Assembly (NCBI GenBank): GCA_963839615.1
Contig: CAWIVY010000003.1
Coordinates: forward strand, 62,001-126,000
Length of the DNA: 64,000 nt
From: DASQMT01 sp963839615
GTDB taxonomy: Bacteria; Actinomycetota; Thermoleophilia; Solirubrobacterales; Solirubrobacteraceae
Direction of reading: 5' to 3'
Positions 42,931 through 51,197 of this stretch are shown here, piece by piece (positions within the stretch are counted from its first letter, which is position 1; each line of letters opens with the position of its first letter). Under the pieces are notes generated by a model. It had not been told where the DNA came from. It saw only the letters and a list, made by a program, of their open reading frames with translations, and did no database searches. The translations under genes and the position numbers were made by a program.

Positions 42931-45197
42931 CCGCGGGCCGCCGCGATCGCCGCCTGGCCGTAGGCGATGCCGCCGTCGTTGGGAGGCAGCCGCACCGGCA
43001 CGAGCACTTGGAGGCCGAGCGCCTCGAGGCGCGCGGCGGTTTCGTCCAGCAGCCGCCGGTTCTGGAAGACCCCGCCCGAGAGCACGACGAGATCGACGCC
43101 CGCGCGCGCCGCCGCGGTCGCGCAGCCGGCGGCCGTCGCGTGCGCGACACCGGCGTGGAAGCGGGCCGACACGACGCCCGCCGGCGTGCCCGCCGCGAGG
43201 TCGGCGAGCAGCTCGTGCAGCGCCGGGCGCGGGTCGAGCACGAGATCGCGATCCGCGGCGAACGCGTACGCACCGTGGTCGCCGGGCTGGGCGATCCCCT
43301 CGAGCTCGATCGCCGCCTGGCCCTCGTAGCGGCAGAACGAGCGGACGCCGCACAGCGCCGCGACGGCGTCGAACAGCCGGCCGATGCTCGAGGTCGGCGG
43401 CGCCGAGAAACCGGTCCGCGCCATCTCCGCGACCGCGTTCCAGCGTTCCGCGTCGACGCCGGCACGCAGCGTCGCGGGTCGATCCGGCCCGGCCCCGCGC
43501 ATCGCGACGAGCCACGAGCAGGCCATCCGCCACGGCTCGCGCGCCGCGCGATCGCCACCCGGCTGGGGGACGGCCAGCAGGTGCCCGGCGCGCTCGTAGC
43601 CGCGCAGATCGCCGACCAGCAGCTCGCCGCCCCAGGTCGTCCCATCGGCGCCGTGTCCCGTCCCGTCGAAGATGGCGCCGACCGCGCGCCGCTTCTCCCC
43701 GTGCTCGGCCAGGCACGCCGCGAGGTGAGCCCAATGATGCTGCACGCCGACGAGCTCCACGCCCTCCCGCTCGAGCGCGTAGGCCGTCGAGAGGTAGTCC
43801 GGATGCAGGTCGTGCGCGACGACCTCGGGCGCGACGGCGAACAGCCGCTCGAAGTGAGCGATGCCCTCGCGGAAGGCGGTCAGCGTCTCGACGTTGCCGA
43901 GATCGCCGATGTGGTGCCCGACCCACGCGCGTTCGCCGCGCGCCAGGCAGAACGTGTTCTTGAGCTCGGCTCCGCAGGCGAGCAGCGGACGCGCCGCGGC
44001 GACGGGCAGCGGCTCGCCGGCGGGGACGAAGCCGCGCGAGCGCCGCAGCATCATCGACCGCCCGCGCACGGTGCGCGCGACGGAGTCGTCGGTGCGGATG
44101 TGGATCGGGCGGTCGTGGACGAGGAAGGCGTCCGCGATCGCGGCGAGGCGCTCGCGGGCGTCGTCGTCGCGATAGGCGATCGGCTCGTCGGACACGTTGC
44201 CGCTCGTCAGCACGAGCGCGCAGCCGGCGTCGTGGACGAGCAGGTGGTGCAGCGGCGTGTATGGGAGCGCCACGCCGAGCTCGCGCACGCCGGGCGCGAC
44301 CGCCGGCGCCACATGCGCGCCCGGGCGCCGCGGGGCGAGCACGATCGGCCGCGCCGGCGAGCACAGCAGGGCGACCGACGGCGCGTCGAGCTCGACGAGG
44401 CCGCGTGCCGCCGCGACGTCGGCGACCAGCAGCGCGAACGGCTTGTCCTCGCGCCGCTTGCGCGAGCGCAGGGCGGCCACCGCGCGCGCGTCGTCGGCGC
44501 GGCACGCCAGGTGGTAGCCGCCGAGTCCCTTGACCGCGACGATCGCGCCGTCGCGCAGCAGGGCGGCGGCCGCCGCCACGGCGTCGGTCGCGCCGGCCAG
44601 CGCGGACCCGACGAGCGCAGCGCGCGGCCCGCACGCCGGGCAGGCGTTCGGCTGCGCGTGGAAGCGCCGGTCGCGCGGGTCCTCGTACTCCGCCCGGCAC
44701 GCCGCGCACATCTCGAAGCCTGCCATCGTCGTGAGCGGGCGGTCGTAGGGCACGCCGCGCACGATCGTGAACCGCGGCCCGCAGTTCGTGCAGTTCACGA
44801 ACGGGTAGCGGTAGCGGCGGTCGCCGGGCTCCCACAGCTCGGCCAGGCAGTCCGCGCACGTCGCCGTGTCGGGCGAGACCAGCGCGTCGGGCTGGCCGTG
44901 ACGCTCGCTGGCGACGATCTCGAAGCCGGTTCCGTCGAGCGGCTCGACCGGCTCGGCGGTCACCCGCTCCACGCGCGCGAGCGGCGGCGCCTCGGCGCGC
45001 ACGCGCTCGAGGAAGGTCGCCACCGCGTCGGCCGTGCCCTCGACCTCGAGCACCACGCCGCGCTCGTCGTTGCCGACGAAGCCGCCGAGCGCGAGCTCCT
45101 CGGCGAGCCGGAAGACGAACGGGCGGAAGCCGACTCCCTGCACCGTGCCGTCGATGCGGACGCGGGAGCGGCAGCGCTCTCCCGGCGCGACGATCAC
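42927..45197 (-). CDS. hypF: Carbamoyltransferase HypF
   Basis: 756 residues with the full family order: acylphosphatase domain (about 10-95, GTVQGVGFRPFVFRLA), two zinc fingers (CADC, CTNC, CAAC, CPAC; about 110-185), YrdC-like domain (about 200-385, VKGLGGYHLACRADD and LTSGNVSDEP) and the Kae1-like carbamoyltransferase domain (about 400-750, HDLHPDYLSTAYA, FDGTGHGADGTTWGGE, LSGGVFQNRRLL). With HypE it makes the CN ligands of the NiFe site from carbamoyl phosphate. It is the last gene of the hydrogenase operon, with a GTG start overlapping the SIS gene stop. Confidence 0.97.
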   Translation of the reverse strand: MIVAPGERCRSRVRIDGTVQGVGFRPFVFRLAEELALGGFVGNDERGVVLEVEGTADAVATFLERVRAEAPPLARVERVTAEPVEPLDGTGFEIVASERHGQPDALVSPDTATCADCLAELWEPGDRRYRYPFVNCTNCGPRFTIVRGVPYDRPLTTMAGFEMCAACRAEYEDPRDRRFHAQPNACPACGPRAALVGSALAGATDAVAAAAALLRDGAIVAVKGLGGYHLACRADDARAVAALRSRKRREDKPFALLVADVAAARGLVELDAPSVALLCSPARPIVLAPRRPGAHVAPAVAPGVRELGVALPYTPLHHLLVHDAGCALVLTSGNVSDEPIAYRDDDARERLAAIADAFLVHDRPIHIRTDDSVARTVRGRSMMLRRSRGFVPAGEPLPVAAARPLLACGAELKNTFCLARGERAWVGHHIGDLGNVETLTAFREGIAHFERLFAVAPEVVAHDLHPDYLSTAYALEREGVELVGVQHHWAHLAACLAEHGEKRRAVGAIFDGTGHGADGTTWGGELLVGDLRGYERAGHLLAVPQPGGDRAAREPWRMACSWLVAMRGAGPDRPATLRAGVDAERWNAVAEMARTGFSAPPTSSIGRLFDAVAALCGVRSFCRYEGQAAIELEGIAQPGDHGAYAFAADRDLVLDPRPALHELLADLAAGTPAGVVSARFHAGVAHATAAGCATAAARAGVDLVVLSGGVFQNRRLLDETAARLEALGLQVLVPVRLPPNDGGIAYGQAAIAAARG

Positions 45198-46381
45198 GTC
45201 GCCTCCACCAGCTCGCGCAGCACGTGCGACGCGCTCGCCTGGGCCTCCTGGATGCGCGGGATGTGCTCCGACCGCGTGACGATCACATGGTCGGCGAGCG
45301 CCTCGGCGAGGATCCTCCCGCCGTCGTAGCCGACCATCGCAACCGTCACGACGCCGCGCCGGCGCGCCTCGGCGAGGGCGGCGAGCACGTTCGCCGAGCC
45401 GCCGCTCGTGGAGAGCGCCAGCAGCGCGTCGCCCGGGCGCCCATGCGCGATGATCTGGCGCGCGAAGATCGCCTCCGTACCGATGTCGTTGGCGATCGCC
45501 GTCAGGATCGAGGGGTCCGACGTGAGGTCGAGCGCCGGCCGTGCCGGCCAGCCGCTGCGCGGCGGCGGCTCGGAGAAGTCGGCGACCGCGTCCATCGCGT
45601 CGGTCGCCGAGCCGCCGTTGCCGAGCGCGAGCAGCCGGCCGCCGGCGTCGAAGCAGGCGCGCAGCGCCCGTGCGGCGGCGGCGAGCTGCGGGCGGTTCTC
45701 CTCCAGCGTCTGCGTCCGCAGTTCGCTGACCTCCGCCGCCTTGGCAAGAACGGACGCGCGCACGTCCGCGAGCACGGCCTCGAGATCGTGCTCGCGCTCA
45801 GCCAGGAACGGATAGAGGAAGCTCGAAGCGCCGGTGTCGTGCACGGGACCGGCGTCGCGGCCGCTGAGCAGGCCGCGGTGCTCGAAGAAGACGTGCACGA
45901 GCTCCCAGAGCACGTGGTAGAGCGTCTCGGCCAGCTCCTGGGCGACGAACGAATCGTCCCCGGGCGGGTGGAACTCCCACTCGGCGCCGACGGGCGTGAA
46001 CGCCACGGTCACGCAGCCGGCGCGGCGCGCCGACGCGACGCCGGCCTCGACCGCCGTGCCCGTGCCGAACGCGATCGCGATGTCGTCGGCCTCGGCCAGC
46101 AGCGCTACCCGCTCGGGCGCCATGCCGAGCGCGGGCAGCGCCCGCTTGCCGACGATCACCGGGTGCACGAACTCGACCGCCACGTGGCGCACGTCCGACC
46201 AGTCCGCCGCCGACGCGCCGAACGCGATCAGCCGCCCCCCGCGCGCGAAGCGCTCCGCCATCCCGTGGCACAGCAGCGCCACCCGCTCGGCCTCACCGGC
46301 GAAGAAGCGCTCGTTCGCCTCCAACCGCGCGTCGAGCAGCGCCCGCACTCGGTCCGCGCCGGTGGCCGGGGCCTGCTTCAA
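45194..46381 (-). CDS. Tandem SIS-domain protein in the hydrogenase operon
   Basis: 395 residues with two sugar-isomerase (SIS) modules. The N-terminal one (about 20-185) is diverged (GGRLIAFGASAADWSDVRHVAVEF). The C-terminal one (about 200-390) is GmhA-like: GGRLLALGNGGSATDAMDAVADF (described in part), LLALSTSGGSANVLAAL and EAQASASHVLRELVE. Phosphoheptose-isomerase-like genes are known companions of actinobacterial-type hydrogenases, but their job there is unclear. A TTG start overlaps the hypB stop (TTGA). A sugar-phosphate-binding maturation or regulatory role is inference. Confidence 0.8.
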   Translation of the reverse strand: MKQAPATGADRVRALLDARLEANERFFAGEAERVALLCHGMAERFARGGRLIAFGASAADWSDVRHVAVEFVHPVIVGKRALPALGMAPERVALLAEADDIAIAFGTGTAVEAGVASARRAGCVTVAFTPVGAEWEFHPPGDDSFVAQELAETLYHVLWELVHVFFEHRGLLSGRDAGPVHDTGASSFLYPFLAEREHDLEAVLADVRASVLAKAAEVSELRTQTLEENRPQLAAAARALRACFDAGGRLLALGNGGSATDAMDAVADFSEPPPRSGWPARPALDLTSDPSILTAIANDIGTEAIFARQIIAHGRPGDALLALSTSGGSANVLAALAEARRRGVVTVAMVGYDGGRILAEALADHVIVTRSEHIPRIQEAQASASHVLRELVEAT

Positions 46382-47061
46382 GCCGGCGCTCCCGTGCGCG
46401 CGGGCAGGCGCGCGAACCAGTCGCGCACCTCGTCGGTCCCCTCGCCCGTGCGCGCGCTCACGAGCAGGTGGTCGACGCCCGGGTGCACGGCGTCGAGGTG
46501 GTAGAGGAACCTGTCCATGTCGAAGTCCACGTGCGGGAGCAGGTCGATCTTGTTCACGATCACGAGCTCGCAGGCGCGGAACATGAGCGGGTACTTCAGC
46601 GGCTTGTCCTCGCCCTCCGCGACCGAGGCGACCATGATCCGCGCGTCCTCGCCGATCATGAACTCGGCCGGGCAGACGAGGTTGCCGACGTTCTCGACGA
46701 TCAGCACGTCGGTCTCTGCGAGCGGCAGCGCCGGCAGCGCGGAGCGGACCATGTTGGCGTCGAGGTGGCACTCGCCGCCGAACCCGTTGCCCGTGTTGAG
46801 CTGGACGACGGCGATGTGGTGATCCGCGAGCCGGTCGGCGTCCAGCGAGCCCTGCACGTCGCCCTCGAGCACCGCCGTGCGCACGCCCGGGATCCCCGGC
46901 CCGAGCACCTGCTCGAGCAACGTCGTCTTGCCGGCGCCAGGCGCGCTCATCAGGTTCACGACCGTCACGCCGTGGCGGTCGAAGTCGTCGCGGTTGGCGC
47001 GCGCGATCGTGTTGTTCGCGTCCAGCGCGTCCTCGATGACGCGGACCTTCACGCGATGCAT
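46378..47061 (-). CDS. hypB: Hydrogenase nickel-incorporation GTPase HypB
   Basis: 227 residues. G-domain motifs are the P-loop SAPGAGKTTLL, EGDVQGSLDADR, ENVGNLVCPAEF (metal-site Cys) and NKIDLLPH. The N-terminal His-rich nickel-storage stretch and the CxxCGC motif are both absent, so it is the minimal form. It delivers Ni to the large subunit with HypA. The ATG at 47061 overlaps hypA by 13 bases. Confidence 0.95.
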   Translation of the reverse strand: MHRVKVRVIEDALDANNTIARANRDDFDRHGVTVVNLMSAPGAGKTTLLEQVLGPGIPGVRTAVLEGDVQGSLDADRLADHHIAVVQLNTGNGFGGECHLDANMVRSALPALPLAETDVLIVENVGNLVCPAEFMIGEDARIMVASVAEGEDKPLKYPLMFRACELVIVNKIDLLPHVDFDMDRFLYHLDAVHPGVDHLLVSARTGEGTDEVRDWFARLPARTGAPA

Positions 47062-47402
47062 GCGTCCTCCACCTCCAGCTCGATCGACTCGACCTCCAGC
47101 TCCTCGCCGGTCAGCACCAGCACGTCCGCACCGCCGCACGACGGGCAGCGGAAGGCCGCGGCCTCTGCCAACCATTCCGCCTCGCAGCCCTCGCAGCGCA
47201 GCCGCGCCGGGATCACCTCGAGCTCCAGGCGCGCGCCGGCGCAGACCGTGTCGCGGGCGACGAGGCCGAAGTAGAAGAGCAGCGAATCTGGGACGACCTG
47301 GCGCAGGTGCCCGACGCGCAGGTTCACCACCGCGACGGGGCGGCCGCCCGCGTGACGGACCGCGGTGTCGACCACGGCGGCGCTCACCGACAGCTCGTGC
47401 AT
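47049..47402 (-). CDS. hypA: Hydrogenase nickel metallochaperone HypA
   Basis: 117 residues. It starts with the nickel-binding MHELS (His2), has the VNLRVGHLRQVVPDSLLFYF core and a zinc finger with CEGCEAEW and CPSCGG (two CxxC). It works with HypB to insert nickel. The ATG overlaps the protease stop by one base (TGATG). Confidence 0.95.
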   Translation of the reverse strand: MHELSVSAAVVDTAVRHAGGRPVAVVNLRVGHLRQVVPDSLLFYFGLVARDTVCAGARLELEVIPARLRCEGCEAEWLAEAAAFRCPSCGGADVLVLTGEELEVESIELEVEDACIA

Positions 47403-47923
47403 CAGACCTTCTGTTCGTAGGCGGCGTCGGTCTGCAGCGTGGCGACCGTCTCGAGCACCAGCTCGAGCGCGCGCTCGACGGCGGCGGCGACCGGCGGCGT
47501 CAGCCCGAGCCCGACCTCGTCGACCTCGCCGGGCTCGCAGCCGATGACCACGACCTTCCCCGGCCAGCCGCCGGTCGCGCGCACGAACCGCAGCATCGTC
47601 GCCGGGTCCATGTCGTGCGGGTCGATCATCTCCCCGTCCTCGATCTGGGGCGCGAACTCGTCCATCTCGGGCTCGATCACGTACAACGTGCCGGGCTCGC
47701 CGCCGTGGCGGCTCGCGTCGAGGATGACGAGCGAGTCGTACCCGCGCATGACCTCGTAGGCAAGGTCGAGGCCGCCGGTGCCGAAGTCCATCACGGTGAC
47801 GCCGGAAGGCACGCCCTGCGCCTCCAGCCGGCGGGCCACCTCGCCGCCGAACGCGTCGTCCTGCAGCCAGGCGTTGCCGACCCCGGCGACCAGGATCTGC
47901 TTCTCGAGCTCAGGCGCGCTCAC
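47402..47923 (-). CDS. Hydrogenase maturation protease (HupD/HycI family)
   Basis: 173 residues. The opening ILVAGVGNAWLQDDAFGGEV carries the conserved acidic nickel ligand. LVILDASRHGG and the DPHDMDPATML segment supply the other two ligand positions (Asp, His). It cuts the C-terminal peptide off the large subunit after NiFe insertion. The target here is predicted to be the 18-residue tail after H573 of the large subunit. Start GTG, overlapping the upstream 386-aa gene by 14 bases. Confidence 0.93.
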   Translation of the reverse strand: MSAPELEKQILVAGVGNAWLQDDAFGGEVARRLEAQGVPSGVTVMDFGTGGLDLAYEVMRGYDSLVILDASRHGGEPGTLYVIEPEMDEFAPQIEDGEMIDPHDMDPATMLRFVRATGGWPGKVVVIGCEPGEVDEVGLGLTPPVAAAVERALELVLETVATLQTDAAYEQKV

Positions 47924-49070
47924 CGGCCATCACCTCCACCTCGTCGGGCTTGAAGTACAGGTAGCGGCCGATCTCGCGCATGATGTCCTGGCCCGGGTCG
48001 TCGTCGACCGTCACGCACAGGTGCACGGCGTCCGCGTAGTCGAGGTAGATGCGTTCGATCGTCGCCGAGCGGCCCGTCAGCAGGTGGTCCTGCGCGTTGC
48101 GGCCCTCGTCGGGGCGCAGCCGCACGTGATCGCCGCGGCGGAAGGTGATCCCGTCGACGACGAGGCTTTCCTCGCCGCGGATCTCCTGGTCGGACTCGAT
48201 CGCAGCCGCGACCGGCGCGGGATCGCTCATCGTGATCCGCCCGCGGAGCTTCGCGAACTCCTCGGGGGTCGTCTCGATCGCCCGGCGCAGCATCTCCCTG
48301 ACGGCCGGGTCCTGGTCGGCGATCGACTCGCGCTCGCCGTCGCTGAGCACGAGCAGGTGCAGCAGCAGCGCCTCCTCGATCTCGGTGCCGTCGAACAGGT
48401 CGCCGCGGCTCTCGGGCGCGAGCTGGGGATGGTCCGGGAGGATGATCGCCGCGCCCAGGAGCACGTCGTCCTCCGGCGTGGCGAGCACCGGGTAGGTGTT
48501 CACGCACGCGCTCGTCATCACCGCCATCGCGGCGTGCTCGGGCGGCGCGATCGGCGAGAGGAACCTCCCGCCCGCGATCCGCGCGATCACGTGCGTCGAG
48601 AGAAGCGAGCTGCGCAGCGCGCCGTTGCGGTCCAGGCCCTCGGCCACCTCCGTCGTGTTGTGCACGCTCGCGGTGATCCGCGTCATCCCGTCGAGCAGGA
48701 CCTGGGCGGACATGCGCACGTGGCCTTGCACGCACTCGAACGCGAACTCCGTCCCGATCCCGTCGCCGGCGCACAGCTCGGCGAGCGGCGTCGCCGGCAG
48801 CTCGACGCGGCGCGCCTCGCCCTGGTGGCGCTCGCCCGCGGGCTCGAGGAAGCGAATGGTCAGCGCGAGCGTCGCGTCCTCGGCGGCCTCCACGATGCCC
48901 TTCATCTGGATGCGGTCGAACGTCGTCGGGCTGCCCGCCGCGTAGACGGGCGGGTAGACGATCCCGAACGGCGTCGGCGTCGCGTTCTTCGCCGCGCCCG
49001 GCGTGTAGGGGTAGAGGGCGTAGCCCTCCATCAGCAGCGTCTGGACGAGCTCGTCGAGGTCCGTGGTCAT
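47910..49070 (-). CDS. Conserved hydrogenase-operon protein of unknown function (386 aa)
   Basis: 386 residues; I do not recognise a named family. The N-terminal two thirds look like a soluble alpha/beta domain: LYPYTPGAAKNATPTPFGIVYPP is a striking opening (described in part), and VHNTTEV and LLSTHVIARI follow. The C-terminal 80 residues form a small beta-rich module starting VVDGITFRRGDHVRLRPDEG and ending in ERIYLDYADAVHLCVTVDDD (described in part), reminiscent of an SH3-like fold. Overlaps on both sides place it firmly in the operon. A maturation or assembly role is inferred from position only. Confidence 0.75.
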   Translation of the reverse strand: MTTDLDELVQTLLMEGYALYPYTPGAAKNATPTPFGIVYPPVYAAGSPTTFDRIQMKGIVEAAEDATLALTIRFLEPAGERHQGEARRVELPATPLAELCAGDGIGTEFAFECVQGHVRMSAQVLLDGMTRITASVHNTTEVAEGLDRNGALRSSLLSTHVIARIAGGRFLSPIAPPEHAAMAVMTSACVNTYPVLATPEDDVLLGAAIILPDHPQLAPESRGDLFDGTEIEEALLLHLLVLSDGERESIADQDPAVREMLRRAIETTPEEFAKLRGRITMSDPAPVAAAIESDQEIRGEESLVVDGITFRRGDHVRLRPDEGRNAQDHLLTGRSATIERIYLDYADAVHLCVTVDDDPGQDIMREIGRYLYFKPDEVEVMAGERA

Positions 49071-49732
49071 CCCGCGTCCTCGAGCAGCTCGGTCACGACG
49101 GCGTCGAAGGAGTGATGGCCGGCGGCGGAGCGGCGGCGGTGCAGCGCGTCGAGCGTGTCTGGCGCGAGCCGGATCCAGCCGCCGCCCGGGTAGCACGCGG
49201 CCATCGCCTGCTTGAAGCGCTCGACCGGCATGCGCCAGCGCGCCGAGCAGCTCCACGGGACGGGACGGACCTGCAGCCGGTCCGCGTCGCCGGCATAGAG
49301 CACCATCCCCGTGAAGTGGAACGCGAGCGGCACCTCGCCGTCCGGGAGCGCGTAGAAGTACTTCGCGGCCGCGACCTCGAGGTCGTAGGTGCAGGGGATC
49401 TCGATGTGGAAGGTCGTCGAGCCGACGAAGCCGGGTACGAGCGCCCCGACCTGGACCCACTGGAAGTTCTGCGTGGTCGCGCCCCAGCGCTCGGGGGCGC
49501 CGAAGAGCTCCTCCAGGCGCTCGCGCGTGGCGGCGTCGTAGACCCGCTTGGCCGGCTCGACCTGGACCTGGGTCGTGAGTGCGATCGTGTGGACCTCGAG
49601 CCCTTCCGGCTCGGTCACGTGCAGCTCGAAGCGCAGCGTCGGCGTCAGCGCGCCGGGCACGGCCTCCATCCCGAGGACGGTGAAGACCGGCTCGCTCGAG
49701 ACCGGCGTGAAGCGCTCGGTCTCGATGCTCAT
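49067..49732 (-). CDS. DUF6084-type hydrogenase-operon protein
   Basis: 221 residues. Predicted mostly beta: FTVLGMEAVPGALTPTLRFEL, ALTTQVQVEPAKRVYD, LFGAPERWGATTQNFQWVQV and VPGFVGSTTFHIEIPCTYDLEVAAAKYFYAL (each described in part). There is no signal peptide, membrane segment or cysteine-based metal site. It resembles the DUF6084 family found beside actinobacterial hydrogenases; that family name is from memory. Start ATG 49732 overlaps the stop of the DUF5947-type gene; the stop overlaps the 386-aa gene (ATGA). Confidence 0.75.
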   Translation of the reverse strand: MSIETERFTPVSSEPVFTVLGMEAVPGALTPTLRFELHVTEPEGLEVHTIALTTQVQVEPAKRVYDAATRERLEELFGAPERWGATTQNFQWVQVGALVPGFVGSTTFHIEIPCTYDLEVAAAKYFYALPDGEVPLAFHFTGMVLYAGDADRLQVRPVPWSCSARWRMPVERFKQAMAACYPGGGWIRLAPDTLDALHRRRSAAGHHSFDAVVTELLEDAG

Positions 49733-50352
49733 GGGCCCGTAGCCTGCGCGCGCAGGCCGTCGAAGAAGTCGCTGACCACGGCGGCGACCGCACCACCGCC
49801 CGAGATCCCGTCCCAGTTGGCCTTGATGATCCCGACGAGCATGTAGCAGCGGTCGATCGGCGCGATCGCGTACTCCGGGGGGCTGGCGAGACGGTTGACG
49901 ATCAGCGCCTCGGCGTCGGTCTCCATGCGCGTGAGCACCGGGTTGGCCTGCTCGAGCCGGTCCCACGCGACGAGGTCGAGCTCGGACTCGGTCGCGCCGA
50001 CCGCGGACGGATACAGGGCGACGATCCCGTTGGTGAGGCCGGAGCGCATCATGAACGCGAGCCCGATCGGGATCTGGAACGCCGCCCAGAGCTCCTCCGG
50101 CAGCGTGAAGTCGTCGAGCCACAGCACGCGGCCGCCCGGCGGGCGGAACTCGGCGTCGCCCGAGCGCAGCGACCAGCAGGTCTCGCACACGCAGACGATC
50201 CGGCGCTCCTCGAGGTTCAGCAGGTGCCGGTGGTTCTCACCGAGGCCGATCGGGCAGAGCTCGCAGCTCGCGGTCTCGCGCACGGGCGGCGTCGCGGACG
50301 CTCGCGGCCCCGCCCAGGCCGCGAGCTGGCGAAGTCCCCCGGCGGAGCTCAC
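49729..50352 (-). CDS. DUF5947-type hydrogenase-operon protein
   Basis: 207 residues from a GTG that overlaps the NifU-like stop. It has two CxxC pairs, CELCPIG and CVCETC, 25-30 residues apart, which could hold zinc or an Fe-S centre. FRPPGGRVLWLDDFTLPEELWAAFQIPIGLAF (described in part) follows. It matches my memory of the DUF5947 family near actinobacterial hydrogenases. Function unknown. Confidence 0.75.
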   Translation of the reverse strand: MSSAGGLRQLAAWAGPRASATPPVRETASCELCPIGLGENHRHLLNLEERRIVCVCETCWSLRSGDAEFRPPGGRVLWLDDFTLPEELWAAFQIPIGLAFMMRSGLTNGIVALYPSAVGATESELDLVAWDRLEQANPVLTRMETDAEALIVNRLASPPEYAIAPIDRCYMLVGIIKANWDGISGGGAVAAVVSDFFDGLRAQATGP

Positions 50353-51197
50353 GCGAGCACCGCCACCTGCACGCTGCCGTTCTTGCGCAGCAGCGGCACG
50401 GGCTCGAGCTGCAGCGACTCGTCGTCGCGGCAGCGGCCCGCGCGCGGCAGGTCGAACGCGCGCTCGCAGTGCTCGCACGTGAGCGTCCCGCCCTCGAGCA
50501 CGGGAGCGGCGAGCCGCTCGCCGCAGCCCGCGCACCTGTCGCGGTACGCGAGCAGCGTGCCGGCCACGTTGGCGACCAGCAGCGTGCCGTTGGCAGCGGT
50601 GAACGACCCGCGCGGGAGCGTGGCGACGCCCTCGAGCTCGACCCAGGTGCGCTCGCCGGCCATCGGCAGCGGCAGCCCGCCCGGCGGCGCATGGCCCTGG
50701 GCCGGCTCGACCACCCCGTCGACCTCGATCCCGAGCAGGTCCGGCGCGAACTCCTCGAGCGCCTTCTCGATCGCGAGCTCGAGCGTGCTCGCACTCGCGG
50801 CGCACCCCTTGCAGTGGCCCGAGAGGCGCAGGTGCGCGAACCCGTCCTCGACGCCAACGAGCTCCACGTTGCCGCCGTGGGACTCCATGTAGGGCCGCAC
50901 CGAGTCGAGCGCCTCGACGACCCGGTCCTCGAGCGGCACCGGGTAGATGCCGTGGATCAGCATCAGGCTCGCGACGACCCCGTCCTGTACCAGCGCCTCG
51001 CGCGCCTCCGCCGCGCTGATCCCGTCACGGTCCAGCGCGGCGAAGATCCGCTCGATCCCCTCGCCGTAGAGACGCACGATCGAGCTCGCGAGCTCCTCCG
51101 CGAGCATCCGCGTGCCGAAGTCGTCGATCGACTCGACCTGCTCCGTGAGCGCCTGGATCCGCTCGACCAGCCCCTCCTGCTCCACGGCGACCGCCAT
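50349..51197 (-). CDS. NifU-like scaffold fused to a Rieske-like four-cysteine domain
   Basis: 282 residues in three parts: an N-terminal helical region (1-75), a NifU C-terminal-type domain (about 80-155, ESHGGNVELVGVEDGFAHLRLSGHCKGCAASASTLE, described in part; CxxC cluster site), and a C-terminal domain (about 185-265) with CAGCGE and CEHCERAFDLPRAG. The last matches the Rieske layout, but both His ligands are Cys, giving two CxxC pairs. It could carry a rubredoxin- or zinc-type site, or a modified cluster. It directly follows the large-subunit gene, so cluster supply or electron transfer for the hydrogenase is plausible. Confidence 0.83.
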   Translation of the reverse strand: MAVAVEQEGLVERIQALTEQVESIDDFGTRMLAEELASSIVRLYGEGIERIFAALDRDGISAAEAREALVQDGVVASLMLIHGIYPVPLEDRVVEALDSVRPYMESHGGNVELVGVEDGFAHLRLSGHCKGCAASASTLELAIEKALEEFAPDLLGIEVDGVVEPAQGHAPPGGLPLPMAGERTWVELEGVATLPRGSFTAANGTLLVANVAGTLLAYRDRCAGCGERLAAPVLEGGTLTCEHCERAFDLPRAGRCRDDESLQLEPVPLLRKNGSVQVAVLA

